Shown: positions 53,652 through 63,828, numbered from the stretch's first letter. The stretch is 64,000 nt of DNA from Algoriphagus yeomjeoni (GCF_003259505.1 NZ_QLLK01000006.1:186001-250000); one strand, 5' to 3'. Translations and numbers: made by a program. Notes: generated by a model not told the origin, from the letters alone.

Positions 53652-56600
53652 ATGAAATGGCAAATCTTGTTTTCAACTAATAATTCTGCCAACCAGGATT
53701 CTAATCCCTCTGGGGAAAATACCATTGTCACCAAAAAAATAGCGCTTGCCACACTTTCTCAGATTGAAACATTAAAAGCTAATAATGAAGCTTCGTTTTT
53801 GGATGTCTCTGTCCCTGCTTTTAGGACAGTGTTACAAAGCGAAAATACCGGGACCGAGTTATGTCTAAAGCTGAAGTTTATAAAGGGAAAAACTTTAAAA
53901 GAATATCTTTCTAAGCCTTTGAACGTGGCCGAAAAGATGAAAATCTGTCTAGCTATCACAAAAAGGCTCGCAGAAGTTCATCGTAAAGAATTTGTTCACT
54001 TAAACCTCAATCCAGATCATATTATTGTCGAGGATGGGACGAATGAGGTGTTTTTTATCAGCCTTGGATTAGCCACGCGAATCAAAAGAAAAATTGGAAT
54101 TGAAAGAAGGTTGGTTTTTTTTGAAGCTGATTATGACTTCATCGCCCCAGAACAAACGGGTAGAATCAGTACAGACATCGGGCTTTATTCAGATATCTAT
54201 GCACTAGGTATCATCTTTTATTGGATTTTCACCAAGCAATTACCCTTTGAATCAAAGGAAGGAGCTTCGAAGATTCATGCTCATATAGCGTTGACTCCTA
54301 AGCATCCTTCAGAATTAGCCGAAATGCCGCAGGTCCTTTCTGAATTGATCATGAAAATGATCGAGAAAGATGTGCAAAACAGGTATCATTCTGCCCAGGG
54401 TGTCTTGTATGATCTGGAAATGATTCTTTACTCCATCCAAAAGGAGTTGGATATAGAAGGTTTCCTACTTGGTACCCAAGATTCCGCTGGCGTTTTGCTA
54501 TTTACAGATCAGCTTTATGCTAGAGACAAGCCATTAAAACAGCTCAAGGATGCTTTCTCAAGTATCAGCCACAACGAGAAAAAACTTGTTTATGTCTATG
54601 GCAATTCAGGAGTTGGGAAATCTGCGCTGGTAGAGCGCCTGTACAGACCTGTCGTTCAATCCGGAGGTTTCTTTATCTCGGGGAAGTTCGATCAGCTACG
54701 GGCTGATGTGCCCTATTCGGCTTTTTCGCAGGCGTTAGGCAAGTTGATCAATCAGGTTTTGCTTTTAAATGAAGTTGAGCTAAATAAATGGAAAGCCAAA
54801 CTTCATAGTCTTTTGCAGCCTATAGCAAGGGTGTTGTTTGAGGTTATTCCTGGTTTGGAAAAATTGCTTGATAATGAACCAGAGATTCCGGTATTAACAG
54901 GAACCGAAGCGCAGCTAAGATTTAACTACGCACTCACGAAGTTTTTCCAAGTATTTGCAGAGCTTGAGAAACCTGTTTTCATTTTTATTGATGATCTCCA
55001 ATGGTCAGATGTGTCTTCTCTAGATTTGATGAAGACTATACTCGTCAATTCTGAGCTTAACAATATCCTCATCGTAGGCGCATATCGAGATAATGAAATT
55101 ACCCTTGGGCATCATTTTCTTCAGTTTAAAATGGAATTGGAAGAGCAAGGACTGCAGCCGGAAGAAATATTATTGGAAAACCTGAAAGAAGAGGATATAC
55201 GACAGATGGTCACCAATACGCTTGGTAAATCAGAGCGACCTTTAGATGAATTAGCTTCATTGGTTTTCAAAAAGTCCGCTGGTAATGCATTGTTTGCTAA
55301 TCAATTTTTGAAAGCAATCTATAAAAACGAGATGCTTTATTTTGATAGCGAGGAGGGCTCATGGAACTGGAAAATTGATAAGCTGATCAGTTACAATGTG
55401 GAGGGAGATATCGTCAATTTGTTTCTTGAAGCGATCAATGAACTCCCTGTAGATACGATTGAAATCCTTAAACTAGCATCCTGCATTGGTAATAAATTTT
55501 ACTTGCAAGACTTGGTTAGAGTTTCTGAGCAAGAAAGCGAAAAAGTAGCCAAAGATTTCAATCTTGCCCTAGAGCTTGACTTAGTTATAGAAAGTCTGGA
55601 CGGCAGCTATTATTTCGTTCACGACAGGGTTCAGCAAGCTATTTATTCACTCATTGCTGAAGATGATAAAAAGAGAAATCACCTAAAAATCGGTCAAGCT
55701 CTTCTCTCGAAAACCAAAGAAAAAGGACCTAGAGATGATGTTTTTGAGATTGTGAATCAATTCAATTTCGGTAAGGAATTAATCACAGATCCATCTGAGA
55801 TTAAAACCCTCTGTGAGCTAAATAGTATAGCAGGCCAAAGAGCTCAAAACTCTACAGCGTATGTGTTGGCAATGCAATATTTTGAAAATGCCTTGCAACA
55901 CCTCGCATCAGACGCTTGGGACAAGGATAGGGAATTCACTTATGATCTTTACCTGAAATCTGCCATCGCAGCCTATCAGTGCAACAATCAAGATCTATTC
56001 ACTAGATACACTGCTTTACTCGATGCAAATGCAGTTAGTGTTTTGGATAAGCTCAAATTGGCTGATCTTAAAATCCAGAATGCCAACGTTGAAAATGATC
56101 AGAAGAGGGTAATTGAAATTGGATTGGAGATTCTTCGTCTAGTCGATATTGACCTCAAGCGTCATCCTGGTCAGGTGAATGTATTATTAGGCTTTTTGAG
56201 AACCAACATAAGATTGCTCTTTTATTCTGAAGACAAAATCCTAAATCTCCCGAAGATCAAAGACGAGAAGTTACTGATAGCCATGTCTATCATGCATCAT
56301 ATGTCTTTGGCAGCCTATTTAACCGAACCTAATCTACTTCCATTGATCATGTTTGAGTTGATCCGGCTAACCTTAAAATTCGGTTTGGGCTCCAAGACAC
56401 CTGTGGCTTTCGTAGTTTTTGGCTATATCAATATTGCCTTTATGGGTAATATGGCCAAGGGTCTTAAAATGGGTCAATTGGGGAATAGTGTTTTTGAAAT
56501 AATCGAAAACGAAGACGAGTTTGTCTCCTTTAAGCAGGTCTATGTGATGTTTATTTCGCACTGGCTGAAGCATCTTGCGGAAAGCATCCCGGAGTTGGAA

Positions 56601-58781
56601 GAGGCATTGAAAAAAGGACTTGAAACCGGAGATTTTGAATTCACTTCCATAATCGGGCAATTGATTATTTACTGGAATTTCTATGGAGGTGAGCCAATAC
56701 CTAAGATCTTACTAAGAGGCGAATTACTCAGCAAACAAATCACTCCACTGAATCAAATCATGCAGATCAAGCGAATTGATTTGTTTCGTCAATCTGCTTT
56801 GTGCCTGCTGGAAGGAGTAGAAGACTTTGAGGTCTTAAGTGGGGAGCTCTTTGATGAGCGAATGATAGACTTTGCTGATGTCCCTGCTTTCAGTTTGTAT
56901 TACCATAATCTGTATTCGCAGAAGAAGTTTTTGAGCCTGATTTTCAATCAAAATGAGACAGCTTGGAAGTTCTGTTCTTTGGAGAAATTACATTTGATTC
57001 CTGTAAAAGGATCAATTACAGAAATGCTTTTTTTCTATTACGAAAACCTTTGTGTTTCCCCGATTTTTCATGCTAGATCTGCTTCGGAGCAAAAGGCTCT
57101 TTTGAAAATATGTAAAAAGAATATCAAGCTGATCGGAGGACTAGTAAAGCATTCGGAAGTTAATTTCCAGCATCGTCATGAGTTTATGAAGGCAGAATAT
57201 GAAGGTCTAAAAGGGAATTTCGATAATGCCGTCAGATCTTTTACTTATGCGATCAGGTATGCCAGAATGCATAAATACATTCAGGATGAGGCGTTGATAT
57301 GGGAAAGAGCAGGGATATTTTTCAACGCGCAGCAGCAACCCGAAGCTGCTCAATTTTACCTATCAAATGCCTATAAATCCTATGAGAAGTGGGGAGCCAA
57401 GGCTAAACTTATTCAAATGAAAGAAGCATATGCTGGATTTATTTCAGCGGAAGAAATAGGAGTGAATGCTAATATCCTGGATTTGGATACTATCCTAAAG
57501 ACTATTAATCTGATTTCCGGTGAGATGAAATTGGAGAATATTCTCACAGGCTTGATGCAGCTGGTAAGCGAAAATGCCGGAGCAGACCGGGCTTTTCTCA
57601 TCACGATCGAAAAGGATAGCAAAGTGATCAAAGCATCCATTGACAACTCCAGCAATGAGATTCAGGTGCTTCAAAATATCCCTTATGCTGACTTTGAGGA
57701 AATCAGTCACTCAGTCATTAATTACGTATTGAGGTCTGGGGAGACCCTCGTCCTCGAAGATGCTACCAAGACTTTGCCTTACTCAGACGAAGAGTACATC
57801 GATTCTAACAAGGTAAAATCCATACTGTGTATCCCGCAGAAGCATTCTGGAGTTGGGTTTTCATTGCTTTATCTGGAAAATAGGCTGCTATCTGGAGCAT
57901 TTACCAAAGAACGCATTGAGATACTTCAAGTAATGGCTACGCAGACTGCTATTTCCTTACAGAATGCAATGCTTTTGGAAAGTACAAATCAACTCAATGA
58001 AAAATTGATTCAGGAAGTAGAAGTGCGAAAAGAAGTAGAGGAGAATCTGAGATTGAATGAGAAAAGGCTAGAAGAGTACAATGCCAACCTAGAATCTAAA
58101 GTCAAAGAAAGAACCTTGGATCTTCAGAATGAGAAGGAAAAGTCTGATGAGCTTTTACTGAATATTTTACCACTGCATATAGCTAGAGAACTGAAGGAAA
58201 AAGGATCGGCTCAGACGAAAAGGTATGCCAGTGCCACGGTTTTATTTACTGATTTTGTGGGATTTTCTCTGATTGCTGAGAAAATGACTGCAGTTGATCT
58301 GGTGGCGGAAATTGATTTCTGTTTCAAGAAGTTTGACAGGATCATCGAAAAGCATGGAATAGAAAAAATCAAAACGATAGGTGATTCTTACATGGCTGCT
58401 GGTGGAATTCCGGTTGCAAATATTACACATCCTATTGATGTGATCAATGCAGCTATTGAAATCCGGGATTTTATCGAAGAACATAAAGCAGTAAGCATCC
58501 GTGAAAATAAGCCTGTTTTTGAGCTTAGGATAGGGATTCATACAGGGAATATTGTTGCTGGCATTGTTGGGCTGAATAAGTTTGCCTACGATATCTGGGG
58601 AGATACTGTAAACCTTGCATCACGGATGGAAAGTAGTGGAGAGGCAGGTAAAATCAACGTTTCCGGTGCTACTTATGAGCTGGTGAAAGATCGTTTTTCA
58701 TGCATTCACAGAGGAAAAGTGCAGGCGAAAAATAAGGGTGAAGTAGATATGTATTTTGTGGAGAGGTACAAGGGTGAATAG
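53652..58781 (+). CDS. pseudokinase-AAA ATPase-GAF-adenylate cyclase signalling protein
   Basis: A 1709-residue protein. Residues about 15-270: a protein-kinase-like domain whose catalytic loop reads HLNLNPDH (116-123, no HRD Asp) and whose DFG is SLG (137-139), so it is probably inactive. Residues about 285-560: AAA_16 ATPase with Walker A GNSGVGKS (Lys323) and Walker B FIFIDDLQW (Asp447, Asp448). Residues about 600-1260: helical, TPR-like. Residues about 1275-1440: GAF domain. A coiled coil precedes the class III cyclase (about 1520-1709), with metal Asp1534 and Asp1578, Lys1574 and Asp1647 for adenine choice, and Asn1654 and Arg1658. It should make cAMP. It is divergent from the catalase-like gene. 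Confidence 0.9.
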   Translation: MKWQILFSTNNSANQDSNPSGENTIVTKKIALATLSQIETLKANNEASFLDVSVPAFRTVLQSENTGTELCLKLKFIKGKTLKEYLSKPLNVAEKMKICLAITKRLAEVHRKEFVHLNLNPDHIIVEDGTNEVFFISLGLATRIKRKIGIERRLVFFEADYDFIAPEQTGRISTDIGLYSDIYALGIIFYWIFTKQLPFESKEGASKIHAHIALTPKHPSELAEMPQVLSELIMKMIEKDVQNRYHSAQGVLYDLEMILYSIQKELDIEGFLLGTQDSAGVLLFTDQLYARDKPLKQLKDAFSSISHNEKKLVYVYGNSGVGKSALVERLYRPVVQSGGFFISGKFDQLRADVPYSAFSQALGKLINQVLLLNEVELNKWKAKLHSLLQPIARVLFEVIPGLEKLLDNEPEIPVLTGTEAQLRFNYALTKFFQVFAELEKPVFIFIDDLQWSDVSSLDLMKTILVNSELNNILIVGAYRDNEITLGHHFLQFKMELEEQGLQPEEILLENLKEEDIRQMVTNTLGKSERPLDELASLVFKKSAGNALFANQFLKAIYKNEMLYFDSEEGSWNWKIDKLISYNVEGDIVNLFLEAINELPVDTIEILKLASCIGNKFYLQDLVRVSEQESEKVAKDFNLALELDLVIESLDGSYYFVHDRVQQAIYSLIAEDDKKRNHLKIGQALLSKTKEKGPRDDVFEIVNQFNFGKELITDPSEIKTLCELNSIAGQRAQNSTAYVLAMQYFENALQHLASDAWDKDREFTYDLYLKSAIAAYQCNNQDLFTRYTALLDANAVSVLDKLKLADLKIQNANVENDQKRVIEIGLEILRLVDIDLKRHPGQVNVLLGFLRTNIRLLFYSEDKILNLPKIKDEKLLIAMSIMHHMSLAAYLTEPNLLPLIMFELIRLTLKFGLGSKTPVAFVVFGYINIAFMGNMAKGLKMGQLGNSVFEIIENEDEFVSFKQVYVMFISHWLKHLAESIPELEEALKKGLETGDFEFTSIIGQLIIYWNFYGGEPIPKILLRGELLSKQITPLNQIMQIKRIDLFRQSALCLLEGVEDFEVLSGELFDERMIDFADVPAFSLYYHNLYSQKKFLSLIFNQNETAWKFCSLEKLHLIPVKGSITEMLFFYYENLCVSPIFHARSASEQKALLKICKKNIKLIGGLVKHSEVNFQHRHEFMKAEYEGLKGNFDNAVRSFTYAIRYARMHKYIQDEALIWERAGIFFNAQQQPEAAQFYLSNAYKSYEKWGAKAKLIQMKEAYAGFISAEEIGVNANILDLDTILKTINLISGEMKLENILTGLMQLVSENAGADRAFLITIEKDSKVIKASIDNSSNEIQVLQNIPYADFEEISHSVINYVLRSGETLVLEDATKTLPYSDEEYIDSNKVKSILCIPQKHSGVGFSLLYLENRLLSGAFTKERIEILQVMATQTAISLQNAMLLESTNQLNEKLIQEVEVRKEVEENLRLNEKRLEEYNANLESKVKERTLDLQNEKEKSDELLLNILPLHIARELKEKGSAQTKRYASATVLFTDFVGFSLIAEKMTAVDLVAEIDFCFKKFDRIIEKHGIEKIKTIGDSYMAAGGIPVANITHPIDVINAAIEIRDFIEEHKAVSIRENKPVFELRIGIHTGNIVAGIVGLNKFAYDIWGDTVNLASRMESSGEAGKINVSGATYELVKDRFSCIHRGKVQAKNKGEVDMYFVERYKGE

Positions 58782-58787
58782 GGCAAT

Positions 58788-60182
58788 TTATTCAAAGGAA
58801 TAGGCGCTAAATTCTTTGATTTGAGCTTCACCTTTTGATTCTAAAATTTTAAGTCGTAGCTCAGAAATTTCTAATTCTTCAAACTCATGGATGAACTTGT
58901 GCCCAATCACTGAACCTTCGAAAATCATTTTCCAGCCATTTGCAGTCTTACCTTCAATCGTAAATTTCCGGACCCGCTCACCTTTGGTGATATCCTCCAT
59001 TAGTACTACTTGATTGACCTTTTGCATTTTGGAAAACTGAAGTTTGACTTGATCACCAGCTCCAGAAGTAGCCCCAATCTTATTTGCAAAACGTCGGGAA
59101 ATCTCATCTCCAAGTTCTTTGAGACGCTTGGTATCTGTATCGGGCAAAAGTCCCTCTGCATTTGGCGTTAGTCCCAAAATCAAACTGGAATTATGCCCTA
59201 CGGAATTGTAATACATCTTGACCAGATTTTCTAAAGGGAAAACCAAATGATCTCTGCCGGGCTCCCAAAACCAATCATGGCCCCCATATCCTCTCAGAGG
59301 CGCATCACTCATAGCTGGCATGTAATAGATCCCATTCGGATCACCAGTTTTGAGTAACGCAAAGTTGTTTTTACTGATTTCTGCTCTCGAACTTTCTCCC
59401 GACCCAATAGCTGCAAAAGGAAAAGTTCCCCAGCTAGGATAAGGAACCGTACCTGATTCACTTCCTCCCCAGCGCATATCTGCCCGTTGTAAATTGTGAT
59501 AAAAGAGACCGTTTGGCTGATGCTTTTCAAAGATCGACAAGACGTCAGGTCCGCCTTGCTCAGGTCCGTGAGCACCTCCGTCAAACCAAACCATTGCCCA
59601 ATCCCCATAATTTGTAAAGATTTCTGTCACCATTCCCTCTACCAAGGTATTGTAATAATGTTGCCGGTTTTTGGCAAAAGTACTTTCTCCTTCAACCATA
59701 AAATCATGGATTCCATAGAATGAATTCCATCGAATCCCTATGTATACACCTGCTCGCAAGCCGTACTTTTCACAGGAAGCCTTAAAGTCCCGAAGCAAAT
59801 CTCCTTTGCCATCCTGAAATTTCAGCGCTTTCATGCTATATGGATTTGAGTCAGATTGGAAAAGTGCAAAGCCAGTTTCATGAGTAGCGGTGAGAATGGC
59901 CATTTTGCATCCTGCATCCTTGGCGGCTTTTACCCATTGGTCTGTATCCAGCTTTTCTGGATTGAAAATATTGTAATCCGCGATGGGTGTGATTCTGTTT
60001 TGAGCTTGGTTGTAAACTTTTCCGTCAAACACATGGAGGTCATAATGGAAAACAGCCACCATTTCAGAATTCTGCCAGTCAAGCTGCGCTTGTGTTGGGA
60101 TGGGGACTTGCTGTTGAGCTTGCGCAAAATTAGCAGTATGCCATAAAAGCATCAGCGTAAATAGAGGGTTTTTAAATCGCAT
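58788..60182 (-). CDS. secreted glycoside hydrolase family 29 (alpha-L-fucosidase) enzyme
   Basis: A 464-residue protein with a signal peptide ending near residue 22 (AQAQ) and the GH29 barrel: ILTATHETGFALFQS, VYIGIRWNSFYG and the nucleophile Asp201 in MVWFDGGAHGPE. A C-terminal beta-sandwich (about 370-464) follows. The usual HH of KHHDGF is THETGF here, so this is a divergent member; some such members act on galactose or other sugars. The separate acid/base residue cannot be placed. It lies 42 bases after an alpha/beta hydrolase gene on the same strand, so both may serve breakdown of acylated, fucosylated glycans. Confidence 0.85.
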   Translation of the reverse strand: MRFKNPLFTLMLLWHTANFAQAQQQVPIPTQAQLDWQNSEMVAVFHYDLHVFDGKVYNQAQNRITPIADYNIFNPEKLDTDQWVKAAKDAGCKMAILTATHETGFALFQSDSNPYSMKALKFQDGKGDLLRDFKASCEKYGLRAGVYIGIRWNSFYGIHDFMVEGESTFAKNRQHYYNTLVEGMVTEIFTNYGDWAMVWFDGGAHGPEQGGPDVLSIFEKHQPNGLFYHNLQRADMRWGGSESGTVPYPSWGTFPFAAIGSGESSRAEISKNNFALLKTGDPNGIYYMPAMSDAPLRGYGGHDWFWEPGRDHLVFPLENLVKMYYNSVGHNSSLILGLTPNAEGLLPDTDTKRLKELGDEISRRFANKIGATSGAGDQVKLQFSKMQKVNQVVLMEDITKGERVRKFTIEGKTANGWKMIFEGSVIGHKFIHEFEELEISELRLKILESKGEAQIKEFSAYSFE

Positions 60183-60224
60183 TGGGCTTAGATTATTTGC
60201 AAAATCAAAGAAAATAGAATGATG

Positions 60225-61019
60225 CTACTTTTGAATACTTTTCATGATAAAGTCCACTAGAGGTTGTGGATCGGCCAAACTATGCGGGTGATGATCTACT
60301 CCGGGCTTGGGGATCAGGGTGATGTTACCTCCAGCTTTTTTGAATTCCTCTGCCAATAAATAGGTGTTTTCCATATAAGGAACCACTTTATCAGATTCCC
60401 CAAATACGTGAATGACAGGGATCTTTGCTTTGGCAACTTCAATGCTGGTATAAATCGGAATTCCCCTAAACTCCCGAACCGAAGCTGAATCCAATCCATA
60501 AGCTTTAAGTGCTTTCTCCCAATCTCCTGGGCTACCTTTTCCGGCATATAATCCTCCTGGCCAACTTTTGATATCACAAACGGGGGCATCGGCATAGATT
60601 GAAAATACTTTGTCTGTGTTCTGCGCTGCCCAGTTATAGATAATCAATCCGCCTCGGCTCATGCCTTCCAAAACTACTTTGGGGTTGAGTTGAAATTCGG
60701 CCCGGCAAAAGGCATAGAAGTCATTCCAGCGCTTTACAGCTTCTTCATTTCCATATAGATCTGCGACATCTACATAGACTACATGAAATCCCATGTCCAA
60801 TAAAGCTCGATCCAGTTGCGGTTCATGGCCCCAGAATCTCGCTCTCCAGATCCAGTTTCTGGTTTCATTTGCCTCCTTCGGAAAAACGATCTTGGCCTCA
60901 TGTCCTTGGAAGGTGAAATATCTAATCGTATAGGCATCAAACGGGGCATTCTGTGCCATTGAGTTGCTGATAATCACAAAGGTTAGGCTGAGAAAAAGTA
61001 GGGTTTTGAGCGTGTACAT
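60225..61019 (-). CDS. secreted alpha/beta hydrolase
   Basis: A 264-residue serine hydrolase with a signal peptide ending near residue 22 (SMAQ). The likely triad is Ser121 in LEGMSRGGL, Asp210 in FGESDKVVP and a His near 244 in GVDHHPHS. It resembles prolyl-oligopeptidase-type esterases linked with carbohydrate degradation. It is upstream of the GH29 gene and probably co-transcribed with it; removing acyl groups from the same glycan is an inference. Confidence 0.87.
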   Translation of the reverse strand: MYTLKTLLFLSLTFVIISNSMAQNAPFDAYTIRYFTFQGHEAKIVFPKEANETRNWIWRARFWGHEPQLDRALLDMGFHVVYVDVADLYGNEEAVKRWNDFYAFCRAEFQLNPKVVLEGMSRGGLIIYNWAAQNTDKVFSIYADAPVCDIKSWPGGLYAGKGSPGDWEKALKAYGLDSASVREFRGIPIYTSIEVAKAKIPVIHVFGESDKVVPYMENTYLLAEEFKKAGGNITLIPKPGVDHHPHSLADPQPLVDFIMKSIQK

Positions 61020-61169
61020 ATGATTTCAACTTGGGTTTTAAGTGCCTCAAGATAAAGGTTTTCTGGGATAAGAATTCGCCTAAAACTGACCTGCTATAAG
61101 GCTGTGGTTTGTTTTATTCAATCTTTAGGTGAAATGAATATAGAAATCGTTCCTGTAGACAGATTAAAT

Positions 61170-61177
61170 TATTTTTG
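61170..61177 (+). promoter_or_regulatory. possible -7 element of the 234-residue membrane protein gene
   Basis: TATTTTTG matches TAnnTTTG about 60 bases upstream of the start codon. A TTG at the -33 distance is missing. Confidence 0.3.
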
Positions 61178-61239
61178 CACTTTGACCAGATCGGAATATT
61201 TCATTTGCAATGCCGAGCAAAACAAGCTAGCTTTTAACT

Positions 61240-61944
61240 ATGCAAAAAACTTTTCGAAATACGACCATCTTGATGGTTCTTATTTTTTTAGGGACTCAGT
61301 GGGGTTTTTATTCCACTTACACCAGTCAGTTTCCAACGTTCGAAAATGCCACGCCTACAATACATGTACACGGTGCATTGCTGATGACTTGGCTAGTGCT
61401 TTTGGTACTCCAACCTGCGCTTCTTTATATGGGTCGCCCAAAGCTTCACCGAAGTATAGGAAAGGTTTCTTGGGTGCTAGGTCCTGCCATTATTATATCC
61501 CTATATCTGATTGGACGGCATGGCTATTGGCGGGCTATCGAGTTCGATGTGCCTATGCATGATGCGCTCACATTTATTGCTTTGGACTCCCGTGGGCTGA
61601 TATACTTTACTGTTTTTTGGACCTTGGCGATGGTCTACCGCAAAAAATCTCAGTACCACATGCGCTACATGATTGCTACTGGACTATTGGCCATTGGGCC
61701 AGGTATTGGTCGCGGTATTTTATTCAGCTTTGATGCTAGTTTGGGCATGGCTATGACCATCTCAGATTTGCTTGTTTTATTGATTGCTGGCATTTTATTA
61801 TTTATAGATATAACTGGCAAAAAAAGTAATCGTGCCTCTCTCACCATTTTCTTAATATTCATAATCTATATGACGCTTTGGCAAATAAGAGATACCGTTT
61901 TATGGCAAAGTTTTGCACAGCATTACGCTAATATTTTTTACTGA
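61240..61944 (+). CDS. seven-helix membrane protein with conserved His, unknown function
   Basis: A 234-residue protein with about seven membrane segments. His residues at helix ends (TIHVHGALLMTWLVLLVLQ, KLHRSIGKVSW, VPMHDALTF, YHMRYMIATG) recall DUF2306-like or cytochrome b561-like haem membrane proteins. I am not certain of the family. An overlapping frame from 61104 to 61562 on the same strand is rejected because it lacks any protein-like pattern. It is a single gene, divergent from the alpha/beta hydrolase. Confidence 0.75.
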   Translation: MQKTFRNTTILMVLIFLGTQWGFYSTYTSQFPTFENATPTIHVHGALLMTWLVLLVLQPALLYMGRPKLHRSIGKVSWVLGPAIIISLYLIGRHGYWRAIEFDVPMHDALTFIALDSRGLIYFTVFWTLAMVYRKKSQYHMRYMIATGLLAIGPGIGRGILFSFDASLGMAMTISDLLVLLIAGILLFIDITGKKSNRASLTIFLIFIIYMTLWQIRDTVLWQSFAQHYANIFY

Positions 61945-62030
61945 GATTAGGTTCCGAAAAATTGGTTTGTCCAGATGGCCATTCCATTTTCAAAATTTGT
62001 CGTATCTCTAAATAAGTAGGGTTGACACAT

Positions 62031-62081
62031 TCCAAAAAACTCCTTCAGATTGAAACTATTCATTTTAATTTGAAGGAGTTT
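62031..62081 (-). terminator. terminator overlapping the 3' end of the esterase gene
   Basis: An 11-bp perfect stem (AAACTCCTTCA/TGAAGGAGTTT) with a 23-base loop, followed by six T residues on the minus strand. One arm of the stem lies inside the last codons of the esterase gene, including its stop region in the loop. Confidence 0.75.
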
Positions 62082-63150
62082 GTCCATTCAGATAGGTATT
62101 GAAAAATGGCAACAGCTCGGTGAAAATCCTTCCTTCGAAACCATCCAGCATATTTCCATGGTCGCCAATGTATTCTTCAGCAAAATGATGGATTCGGTAC
62201 GATTCCAATTTCTTGCTGAACTCTAAACTGGTGTAAGGGATATGGGAAAAGTCCTCATTCCGACCCCAATCTATTTTCAATGCTGTAAGGCTTCTCAACT
62301 GGGGGAGATAGTCATCAATCATGTAATAAGGGAACTCTGCTTCCCATTTTCTGATTACTTCCGAATTGTAAACCACACTGTCATCTAGGTATGTAACGGG
62401 AAAATCTGCTTTTAGCTCCTTATTTGAAATGTTCGGTGAATAAACCCGTGCCATCGCAGTGAATACCGCCGCAAAAAAACCATTGAATTCACCAGTTTGA
62501 CCAGACTCTGCCAGGCCTTGTAGTATCGCTTCTTCATCATTCAGTTGGCTGATGCGCTTGAATGCAGGGTTGGAAAGAGAAAAATCTCCATGCCAATTCA
62601 AAACAGCAGGACTGAGTGAATAAACAGCGCTGAATGTGTCCGCAAACAACATCCCTACCTTAAGCGCACCATTTCCTCCCATCGAATGCCCACACAACCC
62701 TCGACTGGCACGGTCAGGAATAGTTCTGAAATTCTCATCCATATATTGGACTACATCTTTACCGATGTAATCTGCCCAATTTCCTGAACCTTCTGAGTTG
62801 GTGTAAAAACTACCCTGCATCCGCGTGTTGCTATTTGGAGCAACCACGATCATAGGTCGCATCTTACCAGTCTTGATGGCTTCATCGAGTAATCGCTTAA
62901 AATCAATCCACACACTCATCATCACGGTGTCTGTGCCTCCATATCCATGCAGAACATAGATTACCGGGTAGCGGTGATTTCCATTTTCATAGCCCTGAGG
63001 CAAGTAGATTGATAATTGGCGTAAGGGATCTTCTCCTGCTTCATTGTTTTGTAAAGAAGCTGCAAGAAATTCCCGCCTTTCTAAGTTGCCCTGAGCAATA
63101 CCTGCGAAAGAAATGCTAAGAAGGAATAGGCTGAATACTATCTTTTTCAT
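62065..63150 (-). CDS. secreted esterase (PF00756-type alpha/beta hydrolase)
   Basis: A 361-residue protein with a signal peptide ending near residue 20 (GIAQ) and the esterase D/antigen 85 type fold: LSIYLPQGYENGNHRYPVIYVLHGYGG, nucleophile Ser156 in GLCGHSMGGNGAL, and a likely catalytic His in YIGDHGNML. Such enzymes in Bacteroidota release acetyl or feruloyl groups from polysaccharides, or hydrolyse other esters. The exact substrate is open. Its 3' end forms one arm of its terminator. Confidence 0.88.
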   Translation of the reverse strand: MKKIVFSLFLLSISFAGIAQGNLERREFLAASLQNNEAGEDPLRQLSIYLPQGYENGNHRYPVIYVLHGYGGTDTVMMSVWIDFKRLLDEAIKTGKMRPMIVVAPNSNTRMQGSFYTNSEGSGNWADYIGKDVVQYMDENFRTIPDRASRGLCGHSMGGNGALKVGMLFADTFSAVYSLSPAVLNWHGDFSLSNPAFKRISQLNDEEAILQGLAESGQTGEFNGFFAAVFTAMARVYSPNISNKELKADFPVTYLDDSVVYNSEVIRKWEAEFPYYMIDDYLPQLRSLTALKIDWGRNEDFSHIPYTSLEFSKKLESYRIHHFAEEYIGDHGNMLDGFEGRIFTELLPFFNTYLNGQTPSN

Positions 63151-63345
63151 AGTAATATGTTGTTATAGATTCACTGGATCTAATCTAAGTTCAACATTTA
63201 ATTTCTTATGTTTTATATACTTTAAAATTTCTTAGAATAAATCCCTAACTATTCAAAATATTATGTCTTTGCTCATCAGGCTAGATGACCGAAGCGGCCT
63301 CAGTGTACTTCCCTAAATAGCATTGACTGTTTGGTTAAAGCATTT

Positions 63346-63828
63346 TCAACTGAAAACGCTCATTATGTAAAAGGCAATTGTCGCAGCACCAATGACCCAA
63401 AGCAACCAGTAAGGTTTTCTTTTCAGCGGATTTTTACCCCAAAATGCCAAAGTCAACCTCATCATTAGAGGACGGTTCTTGGCAATCCAATTGTAGGTGT
63501 GATCACTGATCTTTTGGAAGATTGGTGAATATTTATACCATTGATGCCAGTGCTTTTTAGGTTTTTTGAAGTAGTAAAAAGTTCGGAATGCTGAATCTGG
63601 ACCACTAAATACTGAACCATCGCTCTCGATCAATCGAGATGCTTTTTTGAAATCTTTAAGCGAAATATCAGGAAACTTAGAAGCGGCATCCTGAAAGGTC
63701 ATGTAGTCCAAACCTTCTGTTTTGCTTTTCCATACGATGATCCAATATTTGCAAAATCCACATTCTCCATCCCAGATAAATAGGGGCTGATCGGGTGGGT
63801 GGGTAGTCTTATGGATTTTGGTGAACAT
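63346..63828 (-). CDS. DCC-family thiol-disulfide oxidoreductase (DUF393)
   Basis: A 160-residue protein beginning with the family motif IWDGECGFCKYW (Cys23 and Cys26 form a CxxC pair), followed by FQDAASKFP, RLIESDGSVFSGPDSAFRTFYYF and a C-terminal membrane segment (YWLLWVIGAATIAFYIMSVFS). DUF393 proteins are predicted thioredoxin-like redox proteins without a proven role. It stands alone. Confidence 0.88.
   Translation of the reverse strand: MFTKIHKTTHPPDQPLFIWDGECGFCKYWIIVWKSKTEGLDYMTFQDAASKFPDISLKDFKKASRLIESDGSVFSGPDSAFRTFYYFKKPKKHWHQWYKYSPIFQKISDHTYNWIAKNRPLMMRLTLAFWGKNPLKRKPYWLLWVIGAATIAFYIMSVFS

Noticed and set aside
53652-54460. Active serine/threonine kinase in the large signalling protein
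   Set aside because: The HRD and DFG aspartates are both missing, so catalysis is unlikely.
61104-61562. 152-codon frame overlapping the seven-helix membrane protein gene
   Set aside because: The overlapping frame 61240-61944 has clear membrane helices; this one lacks protein-like pattern.
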